64,000 nucleotides of DNA, from contig NZ_VDND01000002.1 in assembly GCF_007665395.1 (NCBI RefSeq), forward strand, positions 62,001 to 126,000, given 5' to 3'. The notes below the pieces were generated by a model that made no database searches, was not told the DNA's origin, and saw only the letters and a program-made list of their open reading frames with translations. This DNA is from Pseudomonas oryzihabitans (GTDB taxonomy: Bacteria > Pseudomonadota > Gammaproteobacteria > Pseudomonadales > Pseudomonadaceae). The position numbers were made by a program, and so were the translations under genes. Shown here in pieces: positions 47,380-57,129 of the stretch (position 1 is the first letter of the stretch; each line of letters begins with the position of its first letter).

Positions 47380-49923
47380 TCAGCCCGGCGCTGCCACCGT
47401 GGCGAGTAGAGGTGCCAATTGGGCCGCTGACAAGGCGCTGCCCAGGTAGTCGCCCTGAACCTCAGCGCACTGCTGGATGCGCAGCCATTCCCATTGCGCT
47501 GCGCTTTCGATGCCTTCTGCGGCTACCGTCAGGCCCAGCGATCGTCCGAGCGTGATCAGTGCCTGGCCGACGGCCGGGTCGAGCGCTCGGCGTTCGTGCG
47601 GGAGAAGGAAGCGTCGATCGATGCGGATCCCGTCTAGCACCTGGTGACGCAGGAGTTCGAGCGCGGCCGAACCGCTGCCGAAGTCGATCAGACTTAGCCG
47701 TACGCCCAACGCCTTGAGCGCGCTCAACTGCGCCGGTAGCTCGCCAATGCTGCCTTCCAGCAGGGCTTCGCTGAACTGTAGCTCCAGACGGTTGGGCGCC
47801 AGGCCGCTGCGCGCCAGGGTCTGGGCGACGACCTCCACCAGCGGCGTGCGTCCAGAGAATTGGCGGGCATTCAAGGGCACGGCAACCTTGATGGCGGCAG
47901 GCCAACCGGCTGCCTCCTGGCAGGCGGTGTGGAGCAGCCAGAGCCCCAAGGAAAGACTGAGGCCGGTGTCCTCGGCCAGCGGCAGAAAGATATCCGGCAG
48001 CAATAGCCCCTGCTCGGGGTGCGCCCAGCGCAGCTGAGCTTCGCAGCCGCACAGGCGGTTGGTCTCTGGGGCGAAGCGCGGCAGGAAGTAGAGGCGTAGC
48101 TGCTCCAGGGGCAGTGCCTGGCGCAGCTCCTGCTCCAGCTGGCGTCTTTGACTGAGCTGGGCGTCCATTTCCCGAGCATGGAAGCACCAGCGGTTGCGCC
48201 CGGCGGCCTTGGCCTGGTAGAGCGCGATGTCGGCCAGTCGCAGCAGCGCTTCGGGCTGTGCGGCCTGGTTGGACGCCTGGGCGACGCCGATACTGGTGCC
48301 GACGCTGACGATTTGCTCTTCCAGCACGATGGGGCGGTTCAGGGTGGCCACCAGGCGGACGCAGATCTGCTCGATCACCGTCTTGTCCAGCGCCCCTACC
48401 AGCACCACGATGAATTCATCGCCACCCACCCGGGCCACCAGCCCGCCGGGTCTCAGACTGGCCTGCAGGCGCTGGGCGACCTCCTGCAGCACGCGATCGC
48501 CAGCGGCATGACCGAGGCTGTCATTGATCGGTTTGAAGCGGTCCAGGTCCAGGCTGAGCAGGGTCAGGTCGGCCGGTTTATCTGCCAGATGGCTGGCGAG
48601 GAATTGCTGGAGGTGCAAGCGGTTCGACAGACCGGTCAGGCTGTCATGCTGAGAAAGGTGCTCGATCTCGGCCTGGGCGGTGAAGGCGGCGGTGATGTCG
48701 CTGGCGGTGCCCCGATAGCCAGCCCCCTTTGGCAGGGGCCGTGCGGTGATCTCGCAGACGCGTGCCTGGCCCAGGCGGTCGCGATAATGACAACGCAGTA
48801 CCTCACGCTCATCGCGGCGGTCGGCGCTGGCGGCCAGCCAGGTGGCCAGGGTCGTGGTCTCCGGGCTGAACAGTTCGGCGAGAGGACGGCCGAGCCAGCT
48901 ATGTGGCGTATTGCCGGTGATCCGGGCGAAGCGCTCGGAGAGATAGGAGAGGCGCCCCTCGGCGTCGATCTCCCAGAGCCAGTCGGACGCCGCCTCGGCC
49001 AGATCGCGGAACCGCTGTTCGCTGCGGGTCAGCTCCGCCTCGTTGGCCACCAGCACATCGAATTGCTCATCCAGCTGGCGTGCCGAACTCAGGGCGTGGC
49101 GAATCAGCAGCGCCAGCACCAAGGCCAGCGTCAGGGCCCCAGCGAGGAACAGCGGCAGGGTCCGGTGCAGCAGGTGGGCGCCGGGCTGTGGCGGATGCCA
49201 GTTCAGCAGCCAGGAAGAATTCAGCATCCGCATGGATTCGAAATCGGCCAGCGGCTCGTGGGAGGGCTGCAGGTCCGGCAAGCCGTAGGTCTCGCTGAGA
49301 TGGTCCAGCTTGGCCTGGTCGAGCACGTTGACGAACAGCATCACCGATGGGGTACCGGGGATCGGTGCCACGCTGTAGGCATTGCCGGTGGTAATGGTCG
49401 CGGCGGCGACCAGGGCCGGCATGCCACCTACGCTGAACAGGCGCACCAGGCTTTCGCTTTCCCCGGGATGGCCACGAGCCGCCGCCAGCAACTCGGTCAG
49501 ATCGCCATCCAGCCATTGCCCGATGGGCGCTGCCGAGGGCAGGCCGTTGATGACGGCATAGACGGTGCGATCCTGGGCATTCAAGACGAAAACGCCGTTG
49601 TAGCCATACAGCTCGTAGGGAATATCGCCGACGTTGCGCTCATCGTTGGCCCAGAACAGGTCGACCTTCAGGTGCAGGTTCTTATAGGCCTCGCCCCACT
49701 TGGCGTAATTGATGATGTTGTGGGCGATCTCGTACTGCACCTGGCCCAGGGTGCGGGCGATGTATTTCTGCGCGCGTTGTTGAACGTCGGCATCCTGGTT
49801 GGTGGCGGTCTTGACCAGCAGGTAGCAGCCGAGGCCGAGCAGGATCGGCAGGGCGCAGATGACCGGGAACAACCGTAGCAACAGCTGGTGACTGCGGCGG
49901 GTGGCGATGGGGGCTGACGACAT
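47380..49923 (-). CDS. membrane CHASE4-like/PAS/GGDEF protein with degenerate EAL
   Basis: 847 residues from ATG 49923 (a GTG at 49962 is in frame). Architecture matches the paralogue at 19241-21805: first helix (LLRLFPVICALPILLGLGCYLL), periplasmic sensor with INYAKWGEAYKNL, second helix, PAS (SDWLWEIDAEGRLSYLSERF), GGDEF with intact VGGDEF and no RxxD, then EAL. Most EAL metal-site residues are lost: CEAQLRW for EAL, PLNARQF for NLS, QFSEALL for ELTE, LIDFGSG for DDFG, and RIDRRF for K. Phosphodiesterase activity is very unlikely, cyclase activity likely. Confidence 0.87.
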   Translation of the reverse strand: MSSAPIATRRSHQLLLRLFPVICALPILLGLGCYLLVKTATNQDADVQQRAQKYIARTLGQVQYEIAHNIINYAKWGEAYKNLHLKVDLFWANDERNVGDIPYELYGYNGVFVLNAQDRTVYAVINGLPSAAPIGQWLDGDLTELLAAARGHPGESESLVRLFSVGGMPALVAAATITTGNAYSVAPIPGTPSVMLFVNVLDQAKLDHLSETYGLPDLQPSHEPLADFESMRMLNSSWLLNWHPPQPGAHLLHRTLPLFLAGALTLALVLALLIRHALSSARQLDEQFDVLVANEAELTRSEQRFRDLAEAASDWLWEIDAEGRLSYLSERFARITGNTPHSWLGRPLAELFSPETTTLATWLAASADRRDEREVLRCHYRDRLGQARVCEITARPLPKGAGYRGTASDITAAFTAQAEIEHLSQHDSLTGLSNRLHLQQFLASHLADKPADLTLLSLDLDRFKPINDSLGHAAGDRVLQEVAQRLQASLRPGGLVARVGGDEFIVVLVGALDKTVIEQICVRLVATLNRPIVLEEQIVSVGTSIGVAQASNQAAQPEALLRLADIALYQAKAAGRNRWCFHAREMDAQLSQRRQLEQELRQALPLEQLRLYFLPRFAPETNRLCGCEAQLRWAHPEQGLLLPDIFLPLAEDTGLSLSLGLWLLHTACQEAAGWPAAIKVAVPLNARQFSGRTPLVEVVAQTLARSGLAPNRLELQFSEALLEGSIGELPAQLSALKALGVRLSLIDFGSGSAALELLRHQVLDGIRIDRRFLLPHERRALDPAVGQALITLGRSLGLTVAAEGIESAAQWEWLRIQQCAEVQGDYLGSALSAAQLAPLLATVAAPG

Positions 49924-50082
49924 GGCGAACCTGAACGAGGCTGGTCGAACGGCCGGGTGCACGCGCTCTGGTCAAGCACGGCGCGGTGCGGCCCGGCCCA
50001 GAGCCATTATCCGCAACGTCGGCTAGGCGGCTTTACGCCATCGGACCGGGGGCGGTTCCGAGCCGCCCGGACGGTCGACCGC

Positions 50083-50667
50083 TCAGGGACGCGGGGGATA
50101 GCGGGTCAGCAACTCGTTGACCAGCCGGCCGAAGGCGGCGCTGCGTTGCGCCGGTGTGGCGCCCTGATCGTCGACCAGGCGTTCTTCGCTGGCGCGCCAG
50201 ACCAGCTTGCCATCGCGACCGTCGAGCATGTCGAGTTGTACCGTCATCACCGGATAGTTGACGGTCTGGGTCCGTACGTAGCTCGGCCCCCAAGGCCCGG
50301 GACTCCAGGCAGAGCCCCAGGGACCACCCCACCCCGGACCCCAGTAGGGGTCGGCATAGCTGATGCTCTGCTGGCGCTGGTCGAGGATCACGTACAGCTT
50401 GATCTTCAGGTCCGCACGGCTGCCAGCGGCCGCGGGTCGCAGGCCGCGCTGGTCGAGGCCGCCGCTGACCGCCTCGCGCAGGCGCTGTTCGGTGAGGTCG
50501 CTGCGGATCCGCGGGTCGTTGGGGCGGTACTCGATGGCCGGGTCCGCCCAGCTCCAGCTGCGATAGGCCGCGAAGTCACGGCTGGCATCGTAGTCCAGGT
50601 TACGGGGACCCTGCTCGGCACAGGCCGCCAACAGCAGGACCGAAAGCAGCAGGAGACAGCGTTTCAT
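50083..50667 (-). CDS. DUF4136 lipoprotein
   Basis: A 194-residue lipoprotein: signal MKRCLLLLSVLLLAAC with the lipidated cysteine at 16. The body (YDASRDFAAYRSWSWAD, LDQRGLRPAAAGSRADLKI and RYPPRP at the end) is DUF4136, with a Gly/Pro/Trp-rich loop (DPYWGPGWGGPWGSAW) in the middle. Its function is unknown, an outer-membrane or periplasmic location is expected. It directly follows the second DUF4136 gene, 62 bp apart, so an operon is plausible. Confidence 0.85.
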   Translation of the reverse strand: MKRCLLLLSVLLLAACAEQGPRNLDYDASRDFAAYRSWSWADPAIEYRPNDPRIRSDLTEQRLREAVSGGLDQRGLRPAAAGSRADLKIKLYVILDQRQQSISYADPYWGPGWGGPWGSAWSPGPWGPSYVRTQTVNYPVMTVQLDMLDGRDGKLVWRASEERLVDDQGATPAQRSAAFGRLVNELLTRYPPRP

Positions 50668-50729
50668 GGGTAATCCTCTGGGTGAGGGAGCCAGTCTGCT
50701 TGGACTGGCTTAAGGTCGACTTATCCCCC

Positions 50730-51341
50730 TCAGCTCGGCGGATAGTTGGCCAGCACGCGGCGGGTGGTGTCGCGCAGGGCGCGGGCACGTTCGCCGGCGC
50801 TGCCCCCGGCGGCCTGCTCGGCGGCCGAGTGCCAGAGCACGCGCCCGCTGGCGGGGTCCAGCAGCTCCACCTCCAGGACGTCCACCAGAAAGGTCCGGGT
50901 ACGGGTCCGCGCCTGGCCGACGGTGGCGCCATAGCCGGGGCCGTAGCCATAGGGACCATAGCCACCATAGCCATAGTTGGTGTCGTAGTAGTCGGTGTAC
51001 TGCTCGGTGCGCTGCTGCTGGGTGAAGCGGGCGCGCACCTGCAGGTCGGCGCGGGTACCGCCCAACGCCGGGCGCAGGCCGCGCTGGTCGAGGCCATCGG
51101 CCACGGCCTGCTGGACGGTCTGGCCATCCAGGGCGCCGCTGACCACCGCCGCGCCGGGTGCCCAGGCCCAGGTCCGATAGCGACTCCAGTCCAGGGGCGC
51201 GGCCGGATAGGCGGCGGGGTCCTGCTGCGGCAGTACCGGCACCGCCGCCTCGGGCAGGCTGCTGGCGACATAGGGGTTGGGGCTCTGGCAACCGGCCAGG
51301 GCGAGCAGCGTGAGCGACAGGCACAGCAGGGGGCGACGCAT
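50730..51341 (-). CDS. DUF4136 lipoprotein with Gly-Tyr-rich insert
   Basis: A 203-residue lipoprotein starting at ATG 51341 with GAGGAG upstream. The lipobox L-A-G-C places lipidation at residue 18. It shares the DUF4136 core with its downstream neighbour (YRTWAWAPG, GLDQRGLRPALGGTRADLQVRARF and VLANYPPS). A low-complexity segment of Tyr, Gly and Pro (YGGYGPYGYGPGYG) replaces the loop of the paralogue. Function is unknown. It is the first of the pair and is about 50 bp from cmoM. Confidence 0.85.
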   Translation of the reverse strand: MRRPLLCLSLTLLALAGCQSPNPYVASSLPEAAVPVLPQQDPAAYPAAPLDWSRYRTWAWAPGAAVVSGALDGQTVQQAVADGLDQRGLRPALGGTRADLQVRARFTQQQRTEQYTDYYDTNYGYGGYGPYGYGPGYGATVGQARTRTRTFLVDVLEVELLDPASGRVLWHSAAEQAAGGSAGERARALRDTTRRVLANYPPS

Positions 51342-51390
51342 GACCAGCTCCTCGAAGGAATGCCTGGGCCAGAGCATACCGTGCCCGACG

Positions 51391-52143
51391 CTATCCTGCC
51401 TTAGCCCGGCAGAGCCAGTGCAGATAGCGCCCCAGGCCGGCGAAGGCGGGATGGCGCCGATGCGCCAGTTCCATGGCCACCAACTCCTCGCCATCGGCGC
51501 GGGCCTGGAAGTCGGGCGGCATGTAGTCGTGGAACACCCGCACGCCGCTGCGCGCCTGGACCTGCCAGTGGGGCGCCAGCCAGCCTTCCACCTCGCGCGG
51601 ATCGAGGGGCTGCTGTGGCGTGAGGCCACGGCCCTCGCCGGCGTAATGGCCGCGCCTGAGCTTGCGGAAATGCCCCTTGAGCAGGTTGCGGTAGATCAGG
51701 GCATCGCGGTTGTAGAAGGCCAGCGACAGCCAGCCATCCGGGGCCAGGCAGCGCCGCAGCGTCGGCAGGATCGCCGTGGGCGTGTCCAGCCATTCCAGCA
51801 CCGCGTGGCAGAGCACCAGGTCGAAGGGTTCGGCGAAGGCGGGCAACTCCTGCCAGGACAGGGCCAGCCAGTCGGCCTGGACCCCGGCGGCGGCGAAGGC
51901 CTCCTGGGCCCCGGCGAGCATGGGCGCCGAGGGCTCGGCCAGGGTCACCGCATGGCCCTGCTGGGCCAGCCAGAGACTCATGTGGCCCAGGCCCGCGCCT
52001 ATGTCCAATACCCGCAGGGGGCGGGGCGGCAGCACCTCGTTGAGATCGGCCTGCAGCACCGCCAGGCGGATGGCACCCTTGGTGCCGCCATAGATGTTGG
52101 CGGCGAAGCGGGTCGCCCGGTCATCGAAGAAGGTATCGCTCAT
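51391..52143 (-). CDS. cmoM: tRNA 5-carboxymethoxyuridine methyltransferase CmoM
   Basis: A 250-residue SAM-dependent methyltransferase. FAANIYGGTKGAIRLAVLQADLNE at the N-terminus is characteristic of CmoM (SmtA), and LDIGAGLGHMSLWLA is the SAM-binding motif I. CmoM methylates carboxymethoxyuridine at the tRNA wobble position to mcmo5U. The start overlaps the stop of the MazG-like gene by 4 bp, so both probably form a two-gene unit. Confidence 0.9.
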   Translation of the reverse strand: MSDTFFDDRATRFAANIYGGTKGAIRLAVLQADLNEVLPPRPLRVLDIGAGLGHMSLWLAQQGHAVTLAEPSAPMLAGAQEAFAAAGVQADWLALSWQELPAFAEPFDLVLCHAVLEWLDTPTAILPTLRRCLAPDGWLSLAFYNRDALIYRNLLKGHFRKLRRGHYAGEGRGLTPQQPLDPREVEGWLAPHWQVQARSGVRVFHDYMPPDFQARADGEELVAMELAHRRHPAFAGLGRYLHWLCRAKAG

Positions 52144-52445
52144 GGCAGGAAGCGCCGCTCGTTGTCGGCCAGCTTGGCCAGTACCGCCTGTTCCACGTCC
52201 AGCTCCAGCTCGCTGCCCAGTTGCAGCAGGTAGAGCAGCACATCGGCGAGTTCCTGGCCGGCGTGTTCGCGCTCGGCCGGACTCAGGTCGCGGGCCTCGG
52301 CATCGCTCTTCCACTGGAAGATCTCCACCAGCTCGGCCATCTCGACGCTGGCGGCCATCGCCAGGTTCTTGGGGTTGTGATAGCGCCGCCAGGCGTTGGC
52401 ATCGCGGATGGCATGCAGGCGGGTGAGCAGGGCGGGGAGGTCCAT
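52140..52445 (-). CDS. MazG-like nucleotide pyrophosphohydrolase
   Basis: A 101-residue all-helical protein of the MazG-like/RS21-C6 type. Two EExx-like metal-binding pairs are visible: MAELVEIFQW and HAGQELADVLLYLLQL, with the characteristic WRRYHNPKNLAMAASVEMAEL. It should hydrolyse non-canonical or excess NTPs to NMP and pyrophosphate. It starts at ATG 52445 and overlaps cmoM by 4 bp. Confidence 0.88.
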   Translation of the reverse strand: MDLPALLTRLHAIRDANAWRRYHNPKNLAMAASVEMAELVEIFQWKSDAEARDLSPAEREHAGQELADVLLYLLQLGSELELDVEQAVLAKLADNERRFLP

Positions 52446-52562
52446 GGGCGTCCAGGCGTTCGACAAAACGCCATTGTCCCATGCCCGGCGGAGGCGGGCG
52501 ACAGCCTGGCTCCGCTGCTCTACCCTTGGACCTCCACTCGGACGCTGATTGCTGGAGACCTG

Positions 52563-53681
52563 ATGATGTTCCGCCGCTGCGGGTTGCTGCTGGCCCTGGT
52601 CGTGCTTACCGGTGTCGCCCACGCCGACAAGCTGCTGCTGGAAGGCACCCTGGGCCAGGCTGCCGTGGTGGTCGAGGTCGATCCCACCGCCAACGATGAA
52701 GCCTATGGCCGCTACTTCTACGACCGCTATCGCCGCGACCTGCGTCTGAGCGGTCCGGCGCAAACGGGTGATCGGCTCAGGCTGGAGGAGGGCGCGCCCT
52801 GGCAGGACGGGCCCAAGGCGCACTGGACCTTGACGCGTGGCCAGGATGGCCGCTGGAGCGGAAACTGGAGCGGCGACGGCAAGACCTTGCCGCTGAACCT
52901 GGCGCCGCTGCAGCTGGCAGACGCTGCGGCCACCAGCCCCTATCAGCGCAGGCTGCGCCAGGACGATCCCTACGAATTCCGTCGTCTCCAGGGTTTGCAC
53001 CTGGAGCAGGGCGAACGCCAGGCCTTCAGGGGCCGTACCCTGCTTTGGTGGCGCGAACCGGTCTCCGGCATGCGCCTGTTCACCGTGGAGGGCGCCAGCG
53101 AGGCGGCCAATGCCAAGCTGCACGAGCGTCTCTGGCAGGAAGTGGATGCGCACCTGAGCTGCATCGGCAGTGACGGCGATCACCGCCTGACGGTGACGCC
53201 GCAGCTGCTCACCGAGCGGCTGCTCAGTGTCAACCTGTTCAGCGAATACAGCTGTAGCGGCGCCGCCCACCCGGATTTCGGCAGCGCCCCCCTGACCCTG
53301 GACCTCGAGAGTGGACGCGAGCTGGCGTTGGAAGACCTGCTCTGGCTCGGCCGTGGCCAGCCGATTCGCCCGGCAGCGGACGACCGCTATTCCCAGGCGC
53401 TGGCGGATTACCGGGAAAAGACCCTGGCGCCCTGGGTGGTCCGGCTGTTCACCCGCCTGTATCCCCGGCTGCTGCGAGCGCCGACCAAGGGCGACGGCTG
53501 CAACTACCGCAGCGCCGACGTCTGGCAATTCGCGCCCTGGTACCTGACGCCCAACGGCCTCTACCTGGGCCCGACCTTCTACCGCGCCGCCCGCCACTGC
53601 GACGAACCCGGCGGCACGCTGATTCCCTATGCCGAGGTGCGCAAGCACCCGGGGCCGTTGGCCGAGTTGCTGCCGCGTTGA
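52563..53681 (+). CDS. exported protein with DUF3298/RsiV-like C-terminal region
   Basis: A 372-residue protein with a signal peptide (MFRRCGLLLALVVLTGVAHA). ATG 52563 or 52566 may be used, GGAG precedes both. The C-terminal part (SGRELALEDLL, then WYLTPNGLYLGPTFYRAARHC and LIPYAEVRKH) resembles the DUF3298 domain found in RsiV- and PdaC-like proteins. The N-terminal half has two beta-rich stretches without recognisable motif. Function unknown, periplasmic location expected. It is monocistronic. Confidence 0.65.
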   Translation: MMFRRCGLLLALVVLTGVAHADKLLLEGTLGQAAVVVEVDPTANDEAYGRYFYDRYRRDLRLSGPAQTGDRLRLEEGAPWQDGPKAHWTLTRGQDGRWSGNWSGDGKTLPLNLAPLQLADAAATSPYQRRLRQDDPYEFRRLQGLHLEQGERQAFRGRTLLWWREPVSGMRLFTVEGASEAANAKLHERLWQEVDAHLSCIGSDGDHRLTVTPQLLTERLLSVNLFSEYSCSGAAHPDFGSAPLTLDLESGRELALEDLLWLGRGQPIRPAADDRYSQALADYREKTLAPWVVRLFTRLYPRLLRAPTKGDGCNYRSADVWQFAPWYLTPNGLYLGPTFYRAARHCDEPGGTLIPYAEVRKHPGPLAELLPR

Positions 53682-53727
53682 CGAGGGTCGGGTCGAGCGC
53701 AGCCCTGATCCTTGGGTGCGCTGCCCC

Positions 53728-54389
53728 GTTGGGCTTCGACGATGGAGCCGTCTCAGCCCAACCTACCGGTCATCCGTAGGTTGGGTTGAGCGCAGCGAAG
53801 CCCAACGATGCCCAGGTCCAGCCCGCCTGTTGGGCTTCGACGATGAAGCCGTCTCAGCCCAACCTACCGGTCACCCGTAGGTTGGGCTGAGCGCAGCGAC
53901 GCCCAACGGTGCCCAGGTCCAGCCCGCCCTGTTGGGCTTCGACGATAAAGCCGTCTCAACCCAACCTTCCGGTTCTCCGTAGGTTGGGTTGAGCGCAGCG
54001 AAGCCCAACGGTGCCCAGGTCCAGCCCGCCCTGTTGGGCTTCGACGATGGAGCCGTCTCAGCCCAACCTACCAGTCATCCGTAGGTTGGTGCTGAGCGCA
54101 GCGAAGCCCAACGGTGCCCAGGTCCAGCCCGCCCTGCTGGGATGCGACGATGAAGCCGTCTCAACCTAACCTACCGGTCACCCGTAGGTTGGGTTGAGCG
54201 CAGCGAAGCCCAACGGTGCCCAGGTCCAGCCCGCCCTGTTGGGCTTCGACGATGGAGCCGTCTCAGCCCAACCTACCGGTCACCCGTAGGTTGGGTTGAG
54301 CGCAGCGAAGCCCAACGGTGCCCAGGTCCAGCCCGCCCTGTCGGGCTGCGACGATGAAGCAATCTCAACCCAACCTACCCGGTAGCCGG
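53728..54389. repeat. seven-copy tandem array of a ~102-bp hairpin unit
   Basis: Copies start at 53728, 53829, 53931, 54033, 54136, 54238 and 54340 (period 101-103 bp). Each has a 15-bp inverted repeat (CTCAGCCCAACCTAC, spacer about 9, GTAGGTTGGGCTGAG or close variants) and a GTTGGGCTTCGAC...GAAGCCCAAC pairing. The unit is related to the repeats at 24.4-24.7 kb. No gene is visible in 53682-54451. Confidence 0.85.
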
Positions 54390-54451
54390 CGAAGTCCCCG
54401 TCGGCGGTCGCTGAGCACCGCGAAGCCCGGCGCCGCAACGCAGGAAGCCGC

Positions 54452-54871
54452 CTAATCGTCAGCGATCAGCCGCTTGCCCAGGGTGACGACCTCGGCCTCG
54501 GTGTAGCCCAGGGCCGCATAGAAACCGATGATCGCCGCGTTGTCCCGGCGCACCATCAGCTGCAGCTTGGGGCAGCCCCGCTCGGTCAGCAGCCGTTCGG
54601 CGGTCTGTACCAGCCGGCGCGCATGGCCTCGGCGCTGGTACTCGCGGGCTACCGCCAGATAATAGAGCCAGCCGCGATGACCATCGGTGCCGACCATGGC
54701 ACTGGCCATCAACGTACCGTCCACCTCGCCCACCAAGAACAGCTCCGGTTGCTCGGCCCGCTTGCGCTCGATGTCGCGGTAGGGATCGTTCCAGGGGCGG
54801 GTCAGGCCACAGGTCTGCCAGAGGCTGACCACGGCCGCGGTATCGCTTGGCTGGAAAGGGCGGATATGCAT
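54452..54871 (-). CDS. ypeA: GNAT acetyltransferase, YpeA type
   Basis: A 139-residue acetyltransferase. I chose ATG 54871 (MHIRPFQPSDTAAVVSLW), which gives the usual length. Upstream in-frame residues look unrelated. Match to YpeA: LTRPWNDPYRDIERK, GHRGWLYYLAV, the acetyl-CoA loop YQRRGHARRLV, RGCPKLQLMV and SLGKRLI-like LGKRLIADD. The acetyl acceptor is unknown. It is flanked by repeat arrays on both sides. Confidence 0.9.
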   Translation of the reverse strand: MHIRPFQPSDTAAVVSLWQTCGLTRPWNDPYRDIERKRAEQPELFLVGEVDGTLMASAMVGTDGHRGWLYYLAVAREYQRRGHARRLVQTAERLLTERGCPKLQLMVRRDNAAIIGFYAALGYTEAEVVTLGKRLIADD

Positions 54872-54944
54872 GGGAAGTCCGGCAGCGGGATGAAGCCCAA
54901 CGATAACAGGTGCGTTCGAGGATGCTGCTGGCTTTGACGGCTCC

Positions 54945-55008
54945 ATCGCGGCCATGGGCCGCTCCTACGGGTTCTGATCACCCTGTAGGAGCGGCCCATG
55001 GCCGCGAT
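54945..55008. repeat. perfect 24-bp inverted repeat
   Basis: Arms 54945-54968 and 54985-55008 are perfect complements containing GTAGGAGCGGCCCATGGCC, with a 16-base loop. It is the same family as 24795-24856 and typical of dispersed Pseudomonas palindromes. Confidence 0.85.
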
Positions 55009-55085
55009 AAGAGAATTGCTGCTACGTACCAGCGTCAGTGAGTAGGTTGGATTGATCGCCAGAGACGCCCAACGGCCCCGGTGGC

Positions 55086-56111
55086 CTAGAGAAAATTCTC
55101 CGCATAGTGGCAAGCCACCTGGCGGGCTTCCACGTTGCGCAGGGCCGGCACCTCGGTCTTGCACTTCTCCGTCGCATAGGGGCAGCGCCGGTGGAAGACG
55201 CAACCGGGTGGCGGGTCCAGCGGATTGGGCAGCTCACCCTGGATGCGGATGCGCGGCTTGCTCGGGTCCGGGTGCAGACTCGGGGTGGCCGACAGCAGCA
55301 TCTGGGTGTAGGGATGCAGCGGCCGCTCGAACAGCCGGTCGCGACTGGTCTTCTCGACGATGCTGCCGAGGTACATCACCATCACTTCGTCGGCGATGTG
55401 GCGCACCACCGAGAGGTTGTGGGAGATGAACACATAGGCGGTGCGGTACTGCTGCTGCAGGTCCATGAACAGGTTGAGCACCTGCGCCTGGATGGACACG
55501 TCCAGCGCCGAGGTCGGCTCGTCCGCCACCAGCACCTTGGGCTGCAGCATCATGGCGCGGGCCACGGCGATGCGCTGGCGCTGGCCGCCGGAGAACATGT
55601 GCGGATAGCGCTGGTAGTGCTCCGGCCGCAAGCCCACCTGCTGCATCATCGCCTGCACCTTCTCGCGCCGTTCGCTGCGGGAGAGGCTGGTGTTGATCTG
55701 CAGCGGCTCGGCCAGCTGGTCGCCGATCTTGCGCCGCGGATTGAGCGAGGCGTAGGGATTCTGGAACACCATCTGCACGTCGCGGCGCAGCGCCTTGCGG
55801 CGCGCGGCGTCGGCCTGGGCGACGTCCTGGCCACCGATGACCAGGCTGCCGGCGGTGGGCTGCTCGATCAGCGTCAGGGCGCGGGCCAGGGTGGACTTGC
55901 CGCAGCCGGACTCCCCCACCACGGCCAGGGTACGCCCGGCCTGGAGGTCGAAGGAGACGCCGTTGAGCGCCTTGACCGTGGCGCTGTCCTTGAACAGCCC
56001 GCGGGAGACTTGGTAGTGCTGGGTCAGGCCCTTGGCTTCGAGCACGAGGTGCTCGGGCGCCGGCTCCGGGGTACTGGAGCGGGCGAGGACGGTGGCTTCA
56101 GACGGCGCCAT
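55086..56111 (-). CDS. dppF: dipeptide ABC transporter ATPase DppF
   Basis: A 341-residue ABC ATPase. The start at 56111 has GGAGG upstream and overlaps the dppD 3' end by 14 bp. Walker A is GESGCGKST, the signature FSGGQRQR, and Walker [13 protein letters not shown]. The C-terminal oligopeptide-binding extension has the four-cysteine cluster [14 protein letters not shown] and a later C. It energises uptake of dipeptides with DppD. Confidence 0.95.
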   Translation of the reverse strand: MAPSEATVLARSSTPEPAPEHLVLEAKGLTQHYQVSRGLFKDSATVKALNGVSFDLQAGRTLAVVGESGCGKSTLARALTLIEQPTAGSLVIGGQDVAQADAARRKALRRDVQMVFQNPYASLNPRRKIGDQLAEPLQINTSLSRSERREKVQAMMQQVGLRPEHYQRYPHMFSGGQRQRIAVARAMMLQPKVLVADEPTSALDVSIQAQVLNLFMDLQQQYRTAYVFISHNLSVVRHIADEVMVMYLGSIVEKTSRDRLFERPLHPYTQMLLSATPSLHPDPSKPRIRIQGELPNPLDPPPGCVFHRRCPYATEKCKTEVPALRNVEARQVACHYAENFL

Positions 56112-57129
56112 GGCGATCCTCCGGCAACTGGCTGGGACGTTGATGTTCGGGCAATACCTCGGGCGCCTCCCCCGGGGCGACGTTGCGCGGGAAGAAGCAG
56201 CGCACCGCACCGCGGTCGTAGGGCTCCAGCGCCGGACGCTCCTGGCAGCGCGGCTGCACATAGGGGCAGCGCGGACTGAGCAGGCAGCCGGCCGGCCGGT
56301 CGTAGCGGCCGGGGACGATGCCCGGCAGGGTGTGCAGGCGGTCCGTCTGGCTGTGCTCGGGAATGGCGGCCAGCAGCGCCTCGGTATAGGGATGGGCGGG
56401 GGCGTCGAACAGCGTCGGCACCACGCCTTTCTCCACCGCCTGGCCAGCGTACATCACCACCACGCGCTGGGCGGTCTCGGCCACCACGGCGAGGTCATGG
56501 GTGATGAGAATCAGCCCCATGCCCTCGTCGCGCTGCAGGTTGACCAGCAACTCCATGATCTGCGCCTGGATGGTCACGTCCAGGGCGGTGGTGGGTTCGT
56601 CGGCGATCAGCAGGCGCGGCTCGGCGGCGATGGCCATGGCGATGGCGACGCGCTGGCTCATGCCCCCGGAGAGTTGGTGCGGATAGGCGTTCAGCCGACT
56701 GGCGGCGGCCGGGATCTCGACCTTTTCCAGCAATTCCAGGGCGCGCTGGCGGGCCTTGCCGCCCTTGAGGCCAAGGTGCTGGCGGATTACCTCTTCGAGC
56801 TGGAAGCCCACGGTATAGCTGGGATTGAGCGCCGTCATCGGGTCCTGGAAGACCATCGACAGCTCCTTGCCGATCAGGTGGCGCCGGCGGCGGCCCTTGA
56901 GGCTGAGCAGGTCCTGGCCGTCAAAGGCCAGGCGGTCGGCGGTGATGCGGCCGGGGTGATCGATCAGGCCCATCACGGCCATCATGGTCACCGACTTGCC
57001 GGAGCCGGATTCACCGACGATGGCGACGATCTCGCCCTGATCCACCGTGAGATCGAGGCCTTCCACCACCGGCGGGGCGTCGGTACCGCCGAAGCGCACC
57101 GAGAGGTTCTGGATTTCGAGGAGGCTCAT
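56098..57129 (-). CDS. dppD: dipeptide ABC transporter ATPase DppD
   Basis: A 343-residue ABC ATPase starting at ATG 57129, overlapping the dppC stop by 4 bp. Walker A is GESGSGKSV, the signature LSGGMSQR, and Walker [13 protein letters not shown]. The cysteine cluster [14 protein letters not shown] is near the C-terminus. The tail ([20 protein letters not shown]) extends into dppF. Confidence 0.95.
   Translation of the reverse strand: MSLLEIQNLSVRFGGTDAPPVVEGLDLTVDQGEIVAIVGESGSGKSVTMMAVMGLIDHPGRITADRLAFDGQDLLSLKGRRRRHLIGKELSMVFQDPMTALNPSYTVGFQLEEVIRQHLGLKGGKARQRALELLEKVEIPAAASRLNAYPHQLSGGMSQRVAIAMAIAAEPRLLIADEPTTALDVTIQAQIMELLVNLQRDEGMGLILITHDLAVVAETAQRVVVMYAGQAVEKGVVPTLFDAPAHPYTEALLAAIPEHSQTDRLHTLPGIVPGRYDRPAGCLLSPRCPYVQPRCQERPALEPYDRGAVRCFFPRNVAPGEAPEVLPEHQRPSQLPEDRHGAV

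Noticed and set aside
53728..54389. CRISPR array
   Set aside because: Units of about 102 bp repeat nearly throughout, with no unique spacers and no cas genes.
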